A stretch of 64,000 bases of DNA from Streptomyces lateritius (lineage in GTDB: Bacteria > Actinomycetota > Actinomycetes > Streptomycetales > Streptomycetaceae), in NCBI RefSeq assembly GCF_014649715.1, contig NZ_BMTO01000010.1, forward strand, positions 50,998 to 114,997, given 5' to 3'. Shown here piece by piece: positions 16,775 through 25,528 of this stretch (its first letter is position 1; each line of letters opens with the position of its first letter). Both the position numbers and the translations under genes were made by a program. The notes under the pieces are model-generated. The model saw only the letters and a list, made by a program, of their open reading frames with translations. It did not search any database and was not told the DNA's origin.

Positions 16775-17815
16775 TCAGCCGACGGGGACGCCGGCCTCCA
16801 GGTTCAGGACGGTACCCCGTTCCCGGGCGCGCAGGGCCCAGTGGAGGCGGCGGTAGCGGACGGGCGGGAGCAGGTCGGCGGCCTCCTCCTCGGTGACGAA
16901 GCGCCAGTCGCGCAGTTCGGCGCCGGGCAGGAGGAGCCGTTCGGCGTCGGCGGCGGGCAGTCGGCCACCGTCGAAGAGGAGCCGGAGGCCTCCGTAGCCG
17001 GGAGGCTGGGGCCGTTCCCAGTCCACGAGCAACAGGGTGGGCACGGCGTCGAGTTCGAGCCCGATCTCCTCGGCGACCTCGCGCATGCCGGCGCGGGCGG
17101 GCGGCTCGCCGGGTTCGACGACGCCGCCGGGGAACTCCCAGCCGGGCTTGTAGGTGGGGTCGACGAGCAGGAAGCGGTCGTGCTCGTCGAAGAGCAGGAC
17201 TCCGGCCGCCAGGGTCTCGCCGGTGGGTTCGGGGGTCTGGACGATGCCGCAAGGGGCGGCCGTACCGGCGGCGACGGCTTCGGCGACGGCGCGGGCGGTC
17301 TCGGCGGTGGTGAGTGCGGTGCTGTCGACGACGTAGGCGTCGGCGCCCAGCCAGTCGTGGACGGCGGTGCGGTAAGGCTCGATGTGGTCGTAGGACCACT
17401 GGCGCACGCGGGTGAGTTCCGCCGGGCCGGAGTGGTCGGGGGTGCGGCCGTGTATTCGCTCGCGCAGGATCGTTTCGTCCGGGGCGAGCAGGACGTGCCG
17501 CACCTGGATACGACGGGCGGCGAGGCCGCCGAAGATCTCGTCGCGGTACTCCTGGCGGAGCAGGGTCATGGGGACGACGAGGACCCCGCCGACCTCGGCG
17601 AGCAGGGCGGCGGCGGTGTCCACGACCATGCGGCGCCATATCGGCAGGTCCTGGAAGTCGTTGACCTCGGCGAGCCGCTTCTGCGGCAGCAGCCAGCTCA
17701 TCGCGCCGCCGATGAGCTCGGGGTCGTACAGGGTGCTGTTCGGGATCAGATCGACCAGCTCGCGCGCGGTGCTGGACTTTCCCGCGCCGAACGCACCGTT
17801 GATCCAGACGATCAC
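16775..17815 (-). CDS. P-loop NTPase/kinase domain fused to a Nudix hydrolase
   Basis: 346 residues in two domains. Residues 1-180: a small P-loop kinase-like domain with Walker A GAFGAGKSS right at the N-terminus, PMTLLRQEYRDEIF, HVLLAPDETILRERI and a C-terminal lid, similar to AAA/chloramphenicol phosphotransferase-like or adenylate-kinase-like folds. Residues ~200-346: a Nudix domain with a complete box, GGVVEPGEPP then REVAEEIG, around residues 229-251. Fusion of a phosphorylating and a pyrophosphate-cleaving domain suggests linked nucleotide metabolism, but substrates are unknown. GTG 17815 follows AGAGGGGG. Upstream open frame to 18346 lacks coding character beyond this start. Confidence 0.88.
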   Translation of the reverse strand: MIVWINGAFGAGKSSTARELVDLIPNSTLYDPELIGGAMSWLLPQKRLAEVNDFQDLPIWRRMVVDTAAALLAEVGGVLVVPMTLLRQEYRDEIFGGLAARRIQVRHVLLAPDETILRERIHGRTPDHSGPAELTRVRQWSYDHIEPYRTAVHDWLGADAYVVDSTALTTAETARAVAEAVAAGTAAPCGIVQTPEPTGETLAAGVLLFDEHDRFLLVDPTYKPGWEFPGGVVEPGEPPARAGMREVAEEIGLELDAVPTLLLVDWERPQPPGYGGLRLLFDGGRLPAADAERLLLPGAELRDWRFVTEEEAADLLPPVRYRRLHWALRARERGTVLNLEAGVPVG

Positions 17816-18020
17816 GATTCCCCCTCTTCGGTAGCCCCCAGTGGCTTGCCCGCACCACCCTGCCATGGAAACCCCCGGGGGGAACCGGAGGGATCCGGAC
17901 GGGCGTCGGTCAGGACGAACGGGGTATGCGAAACGCCTCACGGCACGAACGCCCGTGCGTGACGGTGCGTAACACTTCGGGTCCGGCTGCCGTCGGACCT
18001 CAAGGCAAGGGGGTGCGGAG

Positions 18021-18200
18021 ATGAACCGTACGGTATTGGAGCAATTTCCCGCGGGAGGGCCCCGGGGCAGCTGGCCGGCCGAGGAGTTCGCCAGCGCACG
18101 CCGGGACGAGGGGCTTCCGGCGGAGGTGGTGATGGACCTGGAGTCCGACGCGTTCCTGGTGATCATCCCCCCACGAACCCCGGAGCCGGCGAACGCCTGA
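18021..18200 (+). CDS. Small conserved-looking protein, 59 residues
   Basis: ATG 18021 with AAGGGGG at 18006-18012. The peptide opens MNRTVLEQFPAGGPRGSW, continues with an acidic helix, then EVVMDLESDAFLVIIPP. Codon bias is that of a real gene and both the ribosome site and stop are clean. I recall similar short proteins in other Streptomyces but know no function. It contains no signal peptide, membrane helix or cysteine. The 200 bp upstream is shared with the divergent kinase/Nudix gene. Confidence 0.7.
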   Translation: MNRTVLEQFPAGGPRGSWPAEEFASARRDEGLPAEVVMDLESDAFLVIIPPRTPEPANA

Positions 18201-18812
18201 CGTCCCTTCGGACACGGCCCCGGCGGACAACCGGCCTCGCCGACGGGCGGCCACCCGTCCGGAAGCAGCGGGCCTGCGCACCGCGGCCCAACGGTTCGCG
18301 CGGCGCCGGACGCTCGCGCGGCCGGGCACCACGGACTGGGGCGCACCGCCGTCCGTCAGCGGGGCAGTGCTGGGCCTCGATGGCCGTCCGGCTTCAGGCG
18401 CGGCGCGGGTTGGTCGACCCGGACGGGACGGGCGGCGGCCGTCACCTGCGGCCCCGGACGTACCCCGCCCGGACAGCGCGAGGTGAGGGGTCTCGCACCG
18501 CGCGCGGCGCCGGTCGGTCGTCCGCCTACAGCGCGCGGACGACCGACCGCCACCGATGAGAGTGGAGCACCCGCCACCGGCAGTGCTGGGACCTCGCGAC
18601 GCGTCGGCAGTACTGCCGACGGCACACCGCCGCCCGTGAGCGCCGGGGCAGTGTCTTGCCGACAGCACTGTTGACGGCAGACCCGGCCCGTGAGCGCCGG
18701 GGCAGCACCTCCGTCTCGCGGCGCGCCGGACGTCGGCAGCGAGGTGGGTGAGCCGGCTGCCACGGACAGGGCGGGGCTCGGTCGCCCCCGGCGGTGCGGG
18801 GCGGGCACCGGG
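18201..18812. repeat. Non-coding region with palindromes and 54-bp-spaced repeats
   Basis: No convincing gene. The 20-bp element GCCCGTGAGCGCCGGGGCAG occurs at 18632-18651 and again at 18686-18705. A perfect 20-bp palindrome, CGTCGGCAGTACTGCCGACG, lies at 18602-18621, and a diverged version (CCGACAGCACTGTTGACGG) follows the first repeat. A related GGGGCAGTGCTGG is at about 18360. It follows the 3' end of the glucokinase gene, so termination or transcript protection is one option. Confidence 0.6.
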
Positions 18813-19784
18813 TCAGGCCACCCCGTAAGAGGCTTCCTTGTGGGGCGGGTGAGGGAAGGCGGCGGCTGCTGCGCCGAGGAGGCCGGCGTTGGTGGCGGTG
18901 AGGGCGGGGGTGACCTTGAGGTGGCGGACGAAGGAGAGGGTCGCGTAGGTGGCCAGACTGCGGCGGAGGGGGACGAAGAGGATGTCGCCCGCCCCCGCCA
19001 CTCCCCCGCCCACGACCGCGATGTCGATCTCGACCAGGGCCGCGGTGGCCGCGATGCCGGCCGCCAGGGCCTGCGCGGCGCGCTCGAAGGAGGCGACCGC
19101 GATGGGGTCCCCGGCCCGGGCCGATGCGGCGACCGCGGCGGCCGAGGTGTCTCCGTCGGGGCCGGGCAGCCAGCCGTTCTCCAGGGCGCGACGGGCGATG
19201 TGGGGCCCGCTGGCGATCCGTTCGACACAGCCACGCCCACCGCACGCGCACGGATCGCCGTCCAGGTCCACACTGACGTGACCGATGTGGCCCGCGTTGC
19301 CCGTGGGGCCCGGGTGCACCTGACCTCCGAGCACGAGACCGCCGCCCACCCCCGTCGAGACGACCAGACACAGCGCGTTGTCGTACCCACGGGCGGCGCC
19401 CTGCCAGTGCTCGGCCGCCGTCATGGCGACGCCGTCGCCGACCAGCGTCACCGGTCGGCCACCCACCACCCGGGCGACCCGCTCGACCAGCGGAAAGCCG
19501 CGCCAGCCCGGCACGTTGACGGGACTGACGGTGCCCTCGACCGCGTCCACGGGACCCGCGCTGCCGATGCCCACCGCCTGCGCCCCGGCCCACAGCGGCG
19601 AGACCGCCAGCTCCGCCAGCACCTCCTCGACCGCCCGCATCACCGTCTCGCCGTCCTCCCGCGCCGGGGTGGGCCGTTGGGCCCGTACGAGCAGGCGACC
19701 GTCGCCGTCCACCAGCGCACCGGCGATCTTGGTCCCGCCGATGTCCAGGGCGACGACGAGGCCGGCGACGAGGTCGGTATGCAT
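18813..19784 (-). CDS. ROK-family sugar kinase (glucokinase-like)
   Basis: 323 residues, without the DNA-binding wing of ROK regulators. VVALDIGGTKIAGAL is the phosphate-binding motif near the N-terminus; VGIGSAGPVD and STGVGGGLVLGG follow. The zinc cluster is CACGGRGC and the conserved His/Glu region reads NAGHIGHVSVD. Glucose or N-acetylhexosamine phosphorylation is the expected activity. ATG 19784 has GGAGA eleven bases upstream. It is divergent from a LacI regulator with a LacI-type palindrome between them, so it is probably controlled by that regulator. The frame is open far upstream (into the LacI gene), which is only antisense shadow. Confidence 0.9.
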   Translation of the reverse strand: MHTDLVAGLVVALDIGGTKIAGALVDGDGRLLVRAQRPTPAREDGETVMRAVEEVLAELAVSPLWAGAQAVGIGSAGPVDAVEGTVSPVNVPGWRGFPLVERVARVVGGRPVTLVGDGVAMTAAEHWQGAARGYDNALCLVVSTGVGGGLVLGGQVHPGPTGNAGHIGHVSVDLDGDPCACGGRGCVERIASGPHIARRALENGWLPGPDGDTSAAAVAASARAGDPIAVASFERAAQALAAGIAATAALVEIDIAVVGGGVAGAGDILFVPLRRSLATYATLSFVRHLKVTPALTATNAGLLGAAAAAFPHPPHKEASYGVA

Positions 19785-19851
19785 GGGTGCGGTATCTCCA
19801 GATGGGCAGCCGAAGGCGGTGATCGGTGTGACCTCCAGTCTCTCCCCCTCT

Positions 19852-19863
19852 GACAACGTTGTC
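19852..19863 (+). promoter_or_regulatory. LacI-type operator
   Basis: GACAACGTTGTC, a perfect 12-bp palindrome with the central CG typical of LacI-family sites, lies between the glucokinase and LacI genes. A further half-site, CTCGACAAC, is at 19875-19883. A -10-like TATGCT is at 19871-19876. Confidence 0.75.
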
Positions 19864-19943
19864 CAGGGCCTATGCTCGACAACATCACGAACCCCACGAC
19901 GGCACCGACCCGCCCGTCCCGGAAGACAGAGGATCTGCGCACT

Positions 19944-20981
19944 GTGGCCGAGACCGCCCGCCGCCCCGAGCACCGTTACGGCAATCGGCCCACGATGAAG
20001 GATGTCGCCGCCCGGGCGGGCGTCGGTCTCAAGACGGTCTCCCGTGTCGTCAACGGCGAAGCGGGCGTCACCCCCGACACCGAACGCCGGGTGCAGGAAG
20101 CCATCGAATCGCTCGGCTTCCGGCGCAACGACAGCGCCCGGGTCCTGCGCAAAGGCCGCACCGCCTCGGTCGGCCTGGTCCTCGAGGATCTCGCCGACCC
20201 GTTCTACGGCCCGCTCAGCCGCGCCGTAGAGGAGGTCGCCCGGGCCCACGGCGCGCTCCTCATCAACGGTTCCAGCGCCGAGGATCCGGAGCGGGAGCAG
20301 GAGTTGGCGCTCGCGCTCTGCGCCCGCCGGGTCGACGGGCTCATCGTGATTCCGGCCGGCCACGACCACCGCTATCTGGAACCGGAGATGAAGGCGGGTG
20401 TCGCCACCGTCTTCGTGGACCGGCCCGCGGGGCGGATCGACGCCGACGCCGTCCTCTCGGACAGCTTCGGCGGCTCCCGTGCCGGGGTGGCCCATCTCAT
20501 CGCCCACGGCCACCGCAGGATCGGCTTCATCGGCGACCAGCCCCGCATCCACACCGCGACCGAGCGCCTGCGCGGCTACCGGGCGGCGATGGAGGAGGCG
20601 CGCCTGGACGTCGAGGACTCCTGGGTCTCGCTGGGCCCCACCGACCCGGAGCGGGTACGGGAGGCGGTCACGGCGATGGTGTCGGGGCCGGAGCCGGTCA
20701 CCGCCCTCTTCGCGGGCAACAACCGGGTCACGGTCACGGCGGTACGGGCGCTGGCCGGGCGCGAACACCCCGTGGCCCTGGTCGGTTTCGACGACATCGA
20801 GCTCGCCGACCTGCTCGGCATCACCGTCATCGCCCAGGACGCCGCCGCGCTGGGCCGCACGGCGGCGGAACGGCTCTTCCGCCGCCTGGACGGCATCGAG
20901 GAGCCGCCGGCCCAGGTCGTCCTGAAGACCACCCTGATCCCACGCGGCTCCGGCGAGATCCCGCCCCCGCCGTCCGCCTAG
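19944..20981 (+). CDS. LacI-family transcriptional regulator
   Basis: 345 residues from GTG 19944. The DNA-binding headpiece is MKDVAARAGVGLKTVSRVVN at residues ~18-37, with the hinge helix SARVLRKGRTAS; the sugar-binding core follows (GLVLEDLADPFYGPLSRAV, VDGLIVIPAG, VALVGFDDIELADLLG). I prefer GTG 19944 over ATG 19872 because AGAGGA lies ten bases upstream and the earlier ATG overlaps the likely -10 hexamer. It probably represses itself and the divergent glucokinase through the palindrome at 19852. The stop codon touches the short copy of the intergenic repeat at 20981. Confidence 0.9.
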   Translation: MAETARRPEHRYGNRPTMKDVAARAGVGLKTVSRVVNGEAGVTPDTERRVQEAIESLGFRRNDSARVLRKGRTASVGLVLEDLADPFYGPLSRAVEEVARAHGALLINGSSAEDPEREQELALALCARRVDGLIVIPAGHDHRYLEPEMKAGVATVFVDRPAGRIDADAVLSDSFGGSRAGVAHLIAHGHRRIGFIGDQPRIHTATERLRGYRAAMEEARLDVEDSWVSLGPTDPERVREAVTAMVSGPEPVTALFAGNNRVTVTAVRALAGREHPVALVGFDDIELADLLGITVIAQDAAALGRTAAERLFRRLDGIEEPPAQVVLKTTLIPRGSGEIPPPPSA

Positions 20982-21050
20982 GCCGTGTCCGTGAAGTCCC
21001 GCCTGCCCCGCGGGCAGACGGCGCTGCTTTCCGGACCCGACCTGGGAAGC
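20981..21050 (+). repeat. Intergenic repeat, internally deleted copy
   Basis: Starts GGCCGTGTCCGTGAAGTCCC immediately after the LacI stop and jumps within about ten bases to GCGGGCAGACGGCGCTGCTT, the other end of the element at 9876-10050; about 110 internal bases are missing. CTGCCC-CGC-GGGCAG inside it can form a hairpin and, lying between convergent genes, might terminate both. Confidence 0.72.
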
Positions 21051-21054
21051 CGGC

Positions 21055-22977
21055 TCAGCAGACGGGCAGGCCCGGCAACGGCTGGTCGTTGTCGCCGCCC
21101 TTGACGTAGACGAGGCTGAAGTACACGTCGGTGTTGCCGCTGTCGTCGTCGGTCCTGGCCCACCAGACGTTCGTCCAATCGCCGTACGTCTCCCGCCGAC
21201 CGAGGTTCGCCTGGCAGTAGAAGTAGTTGGTGCCGGCGTTGAGGACGCCCATCTCGCCGCCCGCGTGGCTGTACGTCCTCCCCGTGCGCCACACCTGGCA
21301 GTCGTACTTCCCGCCGCCTCGGGCGTGGCAGACGGGCGCGGGCTGCGGAGCCGGTGCGCCGCCGCCCGTGGTGGTCGCGACACCCGTCGTGGCGCTTCCG
21401 CCGCTCGTGGAGCCGCCGCCGGTCGTGCCGGTGGTGCTGGTGCCTCCGGTGGCGCCGCCGCCGGAGGCGCTTCCGCCGGTGGTGGACCCGCCTGCGTCCG
21501 CGCCGCCGCCGGAGCCGGGCAGGGGCGCCTTCGACGCCCCCGTCGGAGTCGGCGTGGCGGACTTCGGGGCGCCCGCCTCGGAGGGGGTGGCGGACGCGGA
21601 AGCCGGGCCCGCGGTGCCCGAGTCGAGGACCCGGCCGGGGCTGTCCGGCGCCCGGTCCCCGGCCAGCCGCTCCTGCTTCGTACCGTCGTCCTGTCCGACC
21701 AGGGTGTACGTCACTCCGCCGCCTGCCAGCAGCACGGCGGCGACGGCCCCGGCGACCAGCGCCATCGACCGCTTCCGCCCGGACTCCTGCGGTGCGGCGG
21801 TCGGCGCGGCGGCCGGCTGGGGGCCCGGAGAGGTCGCCGGGCCGGCGGACGCGTACCCGGCGGACGGGAATCCGCCGCCCGACGCGTAGGCGGGCCCGAC
21901 CGGCGGTACGCCGGGCCCGAATCCCTCGGCGCCGTGCGGCGCCGGGACGAAGCCCCCCGCCGGGTGCGGGGCACCGGAGCCGAAGGCGTCCGGGGGCGCG
22001 GGCGAGGGTGTGAAGCCGCCGGCCGGGTGGGCCGGGCCGAAGCCCTCGGGGCGGTGCTGCGGGGCGGCGTTGCGCTCGGTCGGCACCGGTGGTGGTGCCG
22101 GGGTGCCGGAGAGCGGGGCCCGGGGGGCCGGTGCGCCGCTCTCGCCCTGGGCCACGGCCGTGAGGAGGCGGGCCGCCGCGCGGGCGTCGGGGCGCAGGCC
22201 CGGGTCCTTGAGCATCAGGAGCTGGAGTACGGGCGTGAGGGGGCCTGCGCGGCGCGGCTCGGGCAGGGGTTCCACGACGATGGCGTTCAACGTGGACCAC
22301 GTCGACGTGCGACGGAACGGAGAGGCGCCTTCCACGGCCGCGTACAGCGTCGCGCCGAGCGCCCAGACGTCGGACGCGGGTCCGGGCTGCTGCCCCTGGG
22401 CGCGCTCCGGTGCCAGATAGTCCAGCGATCCGACGATCTCACCACTGCGGGTCAGGTGAGTGGTCGAGCCGTCACCCGGGTCGTCCATGGCGGCGATGCC
22501 GAAGTCGGTGAGAACGACCCGCCCTCCCTTGTCGAGGAGGACGTTGCCGGGCTTCACGTCGCGGTGGAGCACGCCGGCGTCGTGCGCGGCGGCCAGCGCC
22601 TCCAGGACGGCGGCGCCGACGCGCGCGGCCTCCCGCGGGTCCAGGACGCCGCGGTCCCCGAGGACGTCGTCGAGCGAGGGCCCGTCGACGAGCTCCATGA
22701 CGATGACGGGGCGGCCCTGATGTTCGGTCACGTCGTGGACGGCGATGACCCCCGGGTGCCGTACCCGGGCGGCCGCCCGTGCCTCGCGCTGCATCCGTAC
22801 GCGCAGATCGGCCAGTTCCGGTCCGGACGAGTCGTTGTACGTCCGCAGTTCCTTGACGGCCACCTCGCGGCCGAGGACCTCGTCGACGGCCCGCCAGACG
22901 ACGCCCATGCCGCCGCGGCCCAGTTGGCGCACGACCCGATAGCGGCCGGCGAGCCGCTCGTTCTCCCCCGAAGACAC
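21055..22977 (-). CDS. Membrane Ser/Thr protein kinase (Hanks type)
   Basis: 640 residues. The kinase domain (residues ~8-275) has the glycine loop LGRGGMGVVW, the lysine in EVAVKELR, catalytic HRDVKPGN, DFGIA and the APE equivalent LAPERA. A Pro/Gly/Ala-rich linker (~290-400) with repeated AEGFGP/PAGGF elements leads to one membrane helix (~402-427, ALVAGAVAAVLLAGGGV). Outside the cell a Gly/Ser/Thr-rich spacer precedes a ~90-residue C-terminal domain with four cysteines (CHARG, YDCQV, FYCQA and the final VC), probably two disulfides. No PASTA repeats are present, so the sensed ligand differs from PknB/StkP. GTG 22977 is chosen from the start of the kinase fold and an AGGGAA upstream. Confidence 0.92.
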   Translation of the reverse strand: MSSGENERLAGRYRVVRQLGRGGMGVVWRAVDEVLGREVAVKELRTYNDSSGPELADLRVRMQREARAAARVRHPGVIAVHDVTEHQGRPVIVMELVDGPSLDDVLGDRGVLDPREAARVGAAVLEALAAAHDAGVLHRDVKPGNVLLDKGGRVVLTDFGIAAMDDPGDGSTTHLTRSGEIVGSLDYLAPERAQGQQPGPASDVWALGATLYAAVEGASPFRRTSTWSTLNAIVVEPLPEPRRAGPLTPVLQLLMLKDPGLRPDARAAARLLTAVAQGESGAPAPRAPLSGTPAPPPVPTERNAAPQHRPEGFGPAHPAGGFTPSPAPPDAFGSGAPHPAGGFVPAPHGAEGFGPGVPPVGPAYASGGGFPSAGYASAGPATSPGPQPAAAPTAAPQESGRKRSMALVAGAVAAVLLAGGGVTYTLVGQDDGTKQERLAGDRAPDSPGRVLDSGTAGPASASATPSEAGAPKSATPTPTGASKAPLPGSGGGADAGGSTTGGSASGGGATGGTSTTGTTGGGSTSGGSATTGVATTTGGGAPAPQPAPVCHARGGGKYDCQVWRTGRTYSHAGGEMGVLNAGTNYFYCQANLGRRETYGDWTNVWWARTDDDSGNTDVYFSLVYVKGGDNDQPLPGLPVC

Positions 22978-23060
22978 CGCTGCCCCGTTCCCTGTCGGCT
23001 GCGTGAACGCGTACAGAGTACGGGGCCCGGTCGCGCGTTCGGCGCGGGTGCTTCCGCTTG

Positions 23061-24350
23061 TTACTGGGCCGTGGCGGTGAGGTCGCCGCGGCGCGGGGCC
23101 GAGAAGTGGTCGAGGTCGGCGCGGGTCAGGCCGGTGAGGGCGTCGACCTCGGCGGTGTCGAGGGCGCCGCAGTCGATGCCGCGCAGCAGGTAGGAACTGA
23201 GCGCCTTGGCGGTGGCGGGCTCGTCCATCACGTCGCCGCCCGCGTGGTTGGCGTAGGCGGAGAGGCGCTTCGCGGCGGTCTCGAAGCCCTCGCGGTAGAA
23301 GGCGAAGACGGCGGCGTACCGGGTGGGGATGTGGCCAGGGTGCATGTCCCAGCCCTGGTAGTAGGCCCGGGCGAGGGCGCGGCGGGTGAGGCCGTAGTGC
23401 AGCCGCCATGCCTCGTGGACGTGCTCGGTGGAGCCGACCGGCAGGACGTTGGTGGAGCCGTCGGAGACCCGTACGCCGGTTCCGGCGGCGGCGACCTGCA
23501 TGATCGCCTTGGCGTGGTCGGCGGCCGGGTGGTCGCTGGCCTGGTAGGCGGCGGAGACGCCGAGGCAGGCGCTGTAGTCGAAGGTGCCGTAGTGCAGTCC
23601 GGTGGCGCGGCCCTCGGCCGCGTCGATCATGCGGGCGACGGCGGCGGTGCCGTCGGCGGCGAGGATGGACTGGCTGGTCTCGATCTGGATCTCGAAGCCG
23701 AGGCGGCCGGCGTCCAGGCCGTGGGCCTTCTCGAAGGCCTCCAGGAGGCGGACGAAGGCGGAGACCTGCTCGGGGTAGGTGACCTTGGGGAGGGTGAGGA
23801 CGAGGCCGTCGGGCAGGCCGCCGTTCTCGACGAGGCCGGTCAGGAAGATGTCGGTGGTGCGGATACCGCGGTCGCGTACGGCGGCCTCCATGCACTTCAT
23901 CCGGATGCCCATGTACGGGGCGGCCGTGCCGCTCTTGTACGCCTCCGAGATCAGGCGGGCGGCGCGGGCGGCGTCGTGGTCCTCGTCCCGGCCCGCGTAA
24001 CCGTCCTCGAAGTCGACGCGGAGATCCTCGACGGGCTCGCGCTCCAGCTTGGCGCGGACACGGCGGTAGACGTCCTCGGCCAGGTCGTCGGAGAGGCCGA
24101 GGACGGCGGCGAAGGCGTCCGCGTCGCCGGCGTGCTCGTCGAGGGCGGCGAGGGCCTGGTCACCCCAGGAGCGGATGGTCCCGGCGCCGAAGACGTTGCC
24201 GGGGACGTAGACGGTGTGGACGGGCTGGCGGGTGCCCGGGTCTCCGGGGTAGCGCCGGTCGAGCTCGGCGTCCACCGCTGCGAGGGAGGCGCTGATGCCC
24301 GCGCTGACCGCTCCTGCGAGGCTCGTCGACACCTTCTCCTGCTGACCCAT
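23061..24350 (-). CDS. DUF6986 family, HpcH/HpaI aldolase-like protein
   Basis: 429 residues. VHTVYVPGNVFGAG near residue 45, LRVDFEDGYAGR, and FEIQIETSQSIL plus YGTFDYSACLG match the TIM-barrel aldolase/citrate-lyase-beta superfamily, where the acidic clusters hold Mg2+ and a carboxylate substrate. As I remember, this family is annotated DUF6986 in actinomycetes; its reaction is not known to me. ATG 24350 follows AGGAGG. Two imperfect TTCCG/CGGAA palindromes lie 17-52 bp upstream and resemble operators of IclR-type regulators of glyoxylate and allantoin use, so a role in C2 or ureide metabolism is a guess. Confidence 0.85.
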   Translation of the reverse strand: MGQQEKVSTSLAGAVSAGISASLAAVDAELDRRYPGDPGTRQPVHTVYVPGNVFGAGTIRSWGDQALAALDEHAGDADAFAAVLGLSDDLAEDVYRRVRAKLEREPVEDLRVDFEDGYAGRDEDHDAARAARLISEAYKSGTAAPYMGIRMKCMEAAVRDRGIRTTDIFLTGLVENGGLPDGLVLTLPKVTYPEQVSAFVRLLEAFEKAHGLDAGRLGFEIQIETSQSILAADGTAAVARMIDAAEGRATGLHYGTFDYSACLGVSAAYQASDHPAADHAKAIMQVAAAGTGVRVSDGSTNVLPVGSTEHVHEAWRLHYGLTRRALARAYYQGWDMHPGHIPTRYAAVFAFYREGFETAAKRLSAYANHAGGDVMDEPATAKALSSYLLRGIDCGALDTAEVDALTGLTRADLDHFSAPRRGDLTATAQ

Positions 24351-24366
24351 CCCACATCCTCCTGTT

Positions 24367-24402
24367 TTCCGCTTCACGGAATCAACAATCCGTATAGCGA
24401 AG
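24367..24402 (-). promoter_or_regulatory. IclR/AllR-like operator pair upstream of DUF6986 gene
   Basis: TTCCGCTTCACGGAA (24367-24381) is a 5-5-5 inverted repeat; a second, weaker one, TCCGTATAGCGAA, lies at 24389-24401. Both sit in the likely promoter of the minus-strand gene starting at 24350. The resemblance to AllR/IclR sites is from memory and is inference. Confidence 0.45.
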
Positions 24403-24448
24403 TTAGTAGTCCGCCGGGACCCGCGTCAATGGTTGTCCGAAACGGCCG

Positions 24449-24482
24449 GGGGCCGCACGGTGAGGGATCACCGTGCGGCCCC
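24449..24482 (-). terminator. Strong terminator of the etfBA operon
   Basis: A perfect 15-bp GC-rich stem (GGGGCCGCACGGTGA paired with its complement) and a GGGA loop lie 24 bases past the etfA stop. It is the strongest hairpin I saw in the window. Confidence 0.85.
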
Positions 24483-24506
24483 GGCCGCGAGAGAACCGCA
24501 GGTCAG

Positions 24507-25469
<963 letters not shown>

Positions 25470-25528
25470 GGGACTTCAATCTCCTGCGAACGAAGAATCT
25501 GGGGGCGATGGGTCGGCTCGCGCGAGCC

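Noticed and set aside
18602..18705. Possible CRISPR-like array
   Set aside because: Only two 20-bp repeats with a 34-bp spacer and no cas genes nearby; dyad-rich intergenic repeat is the better description.
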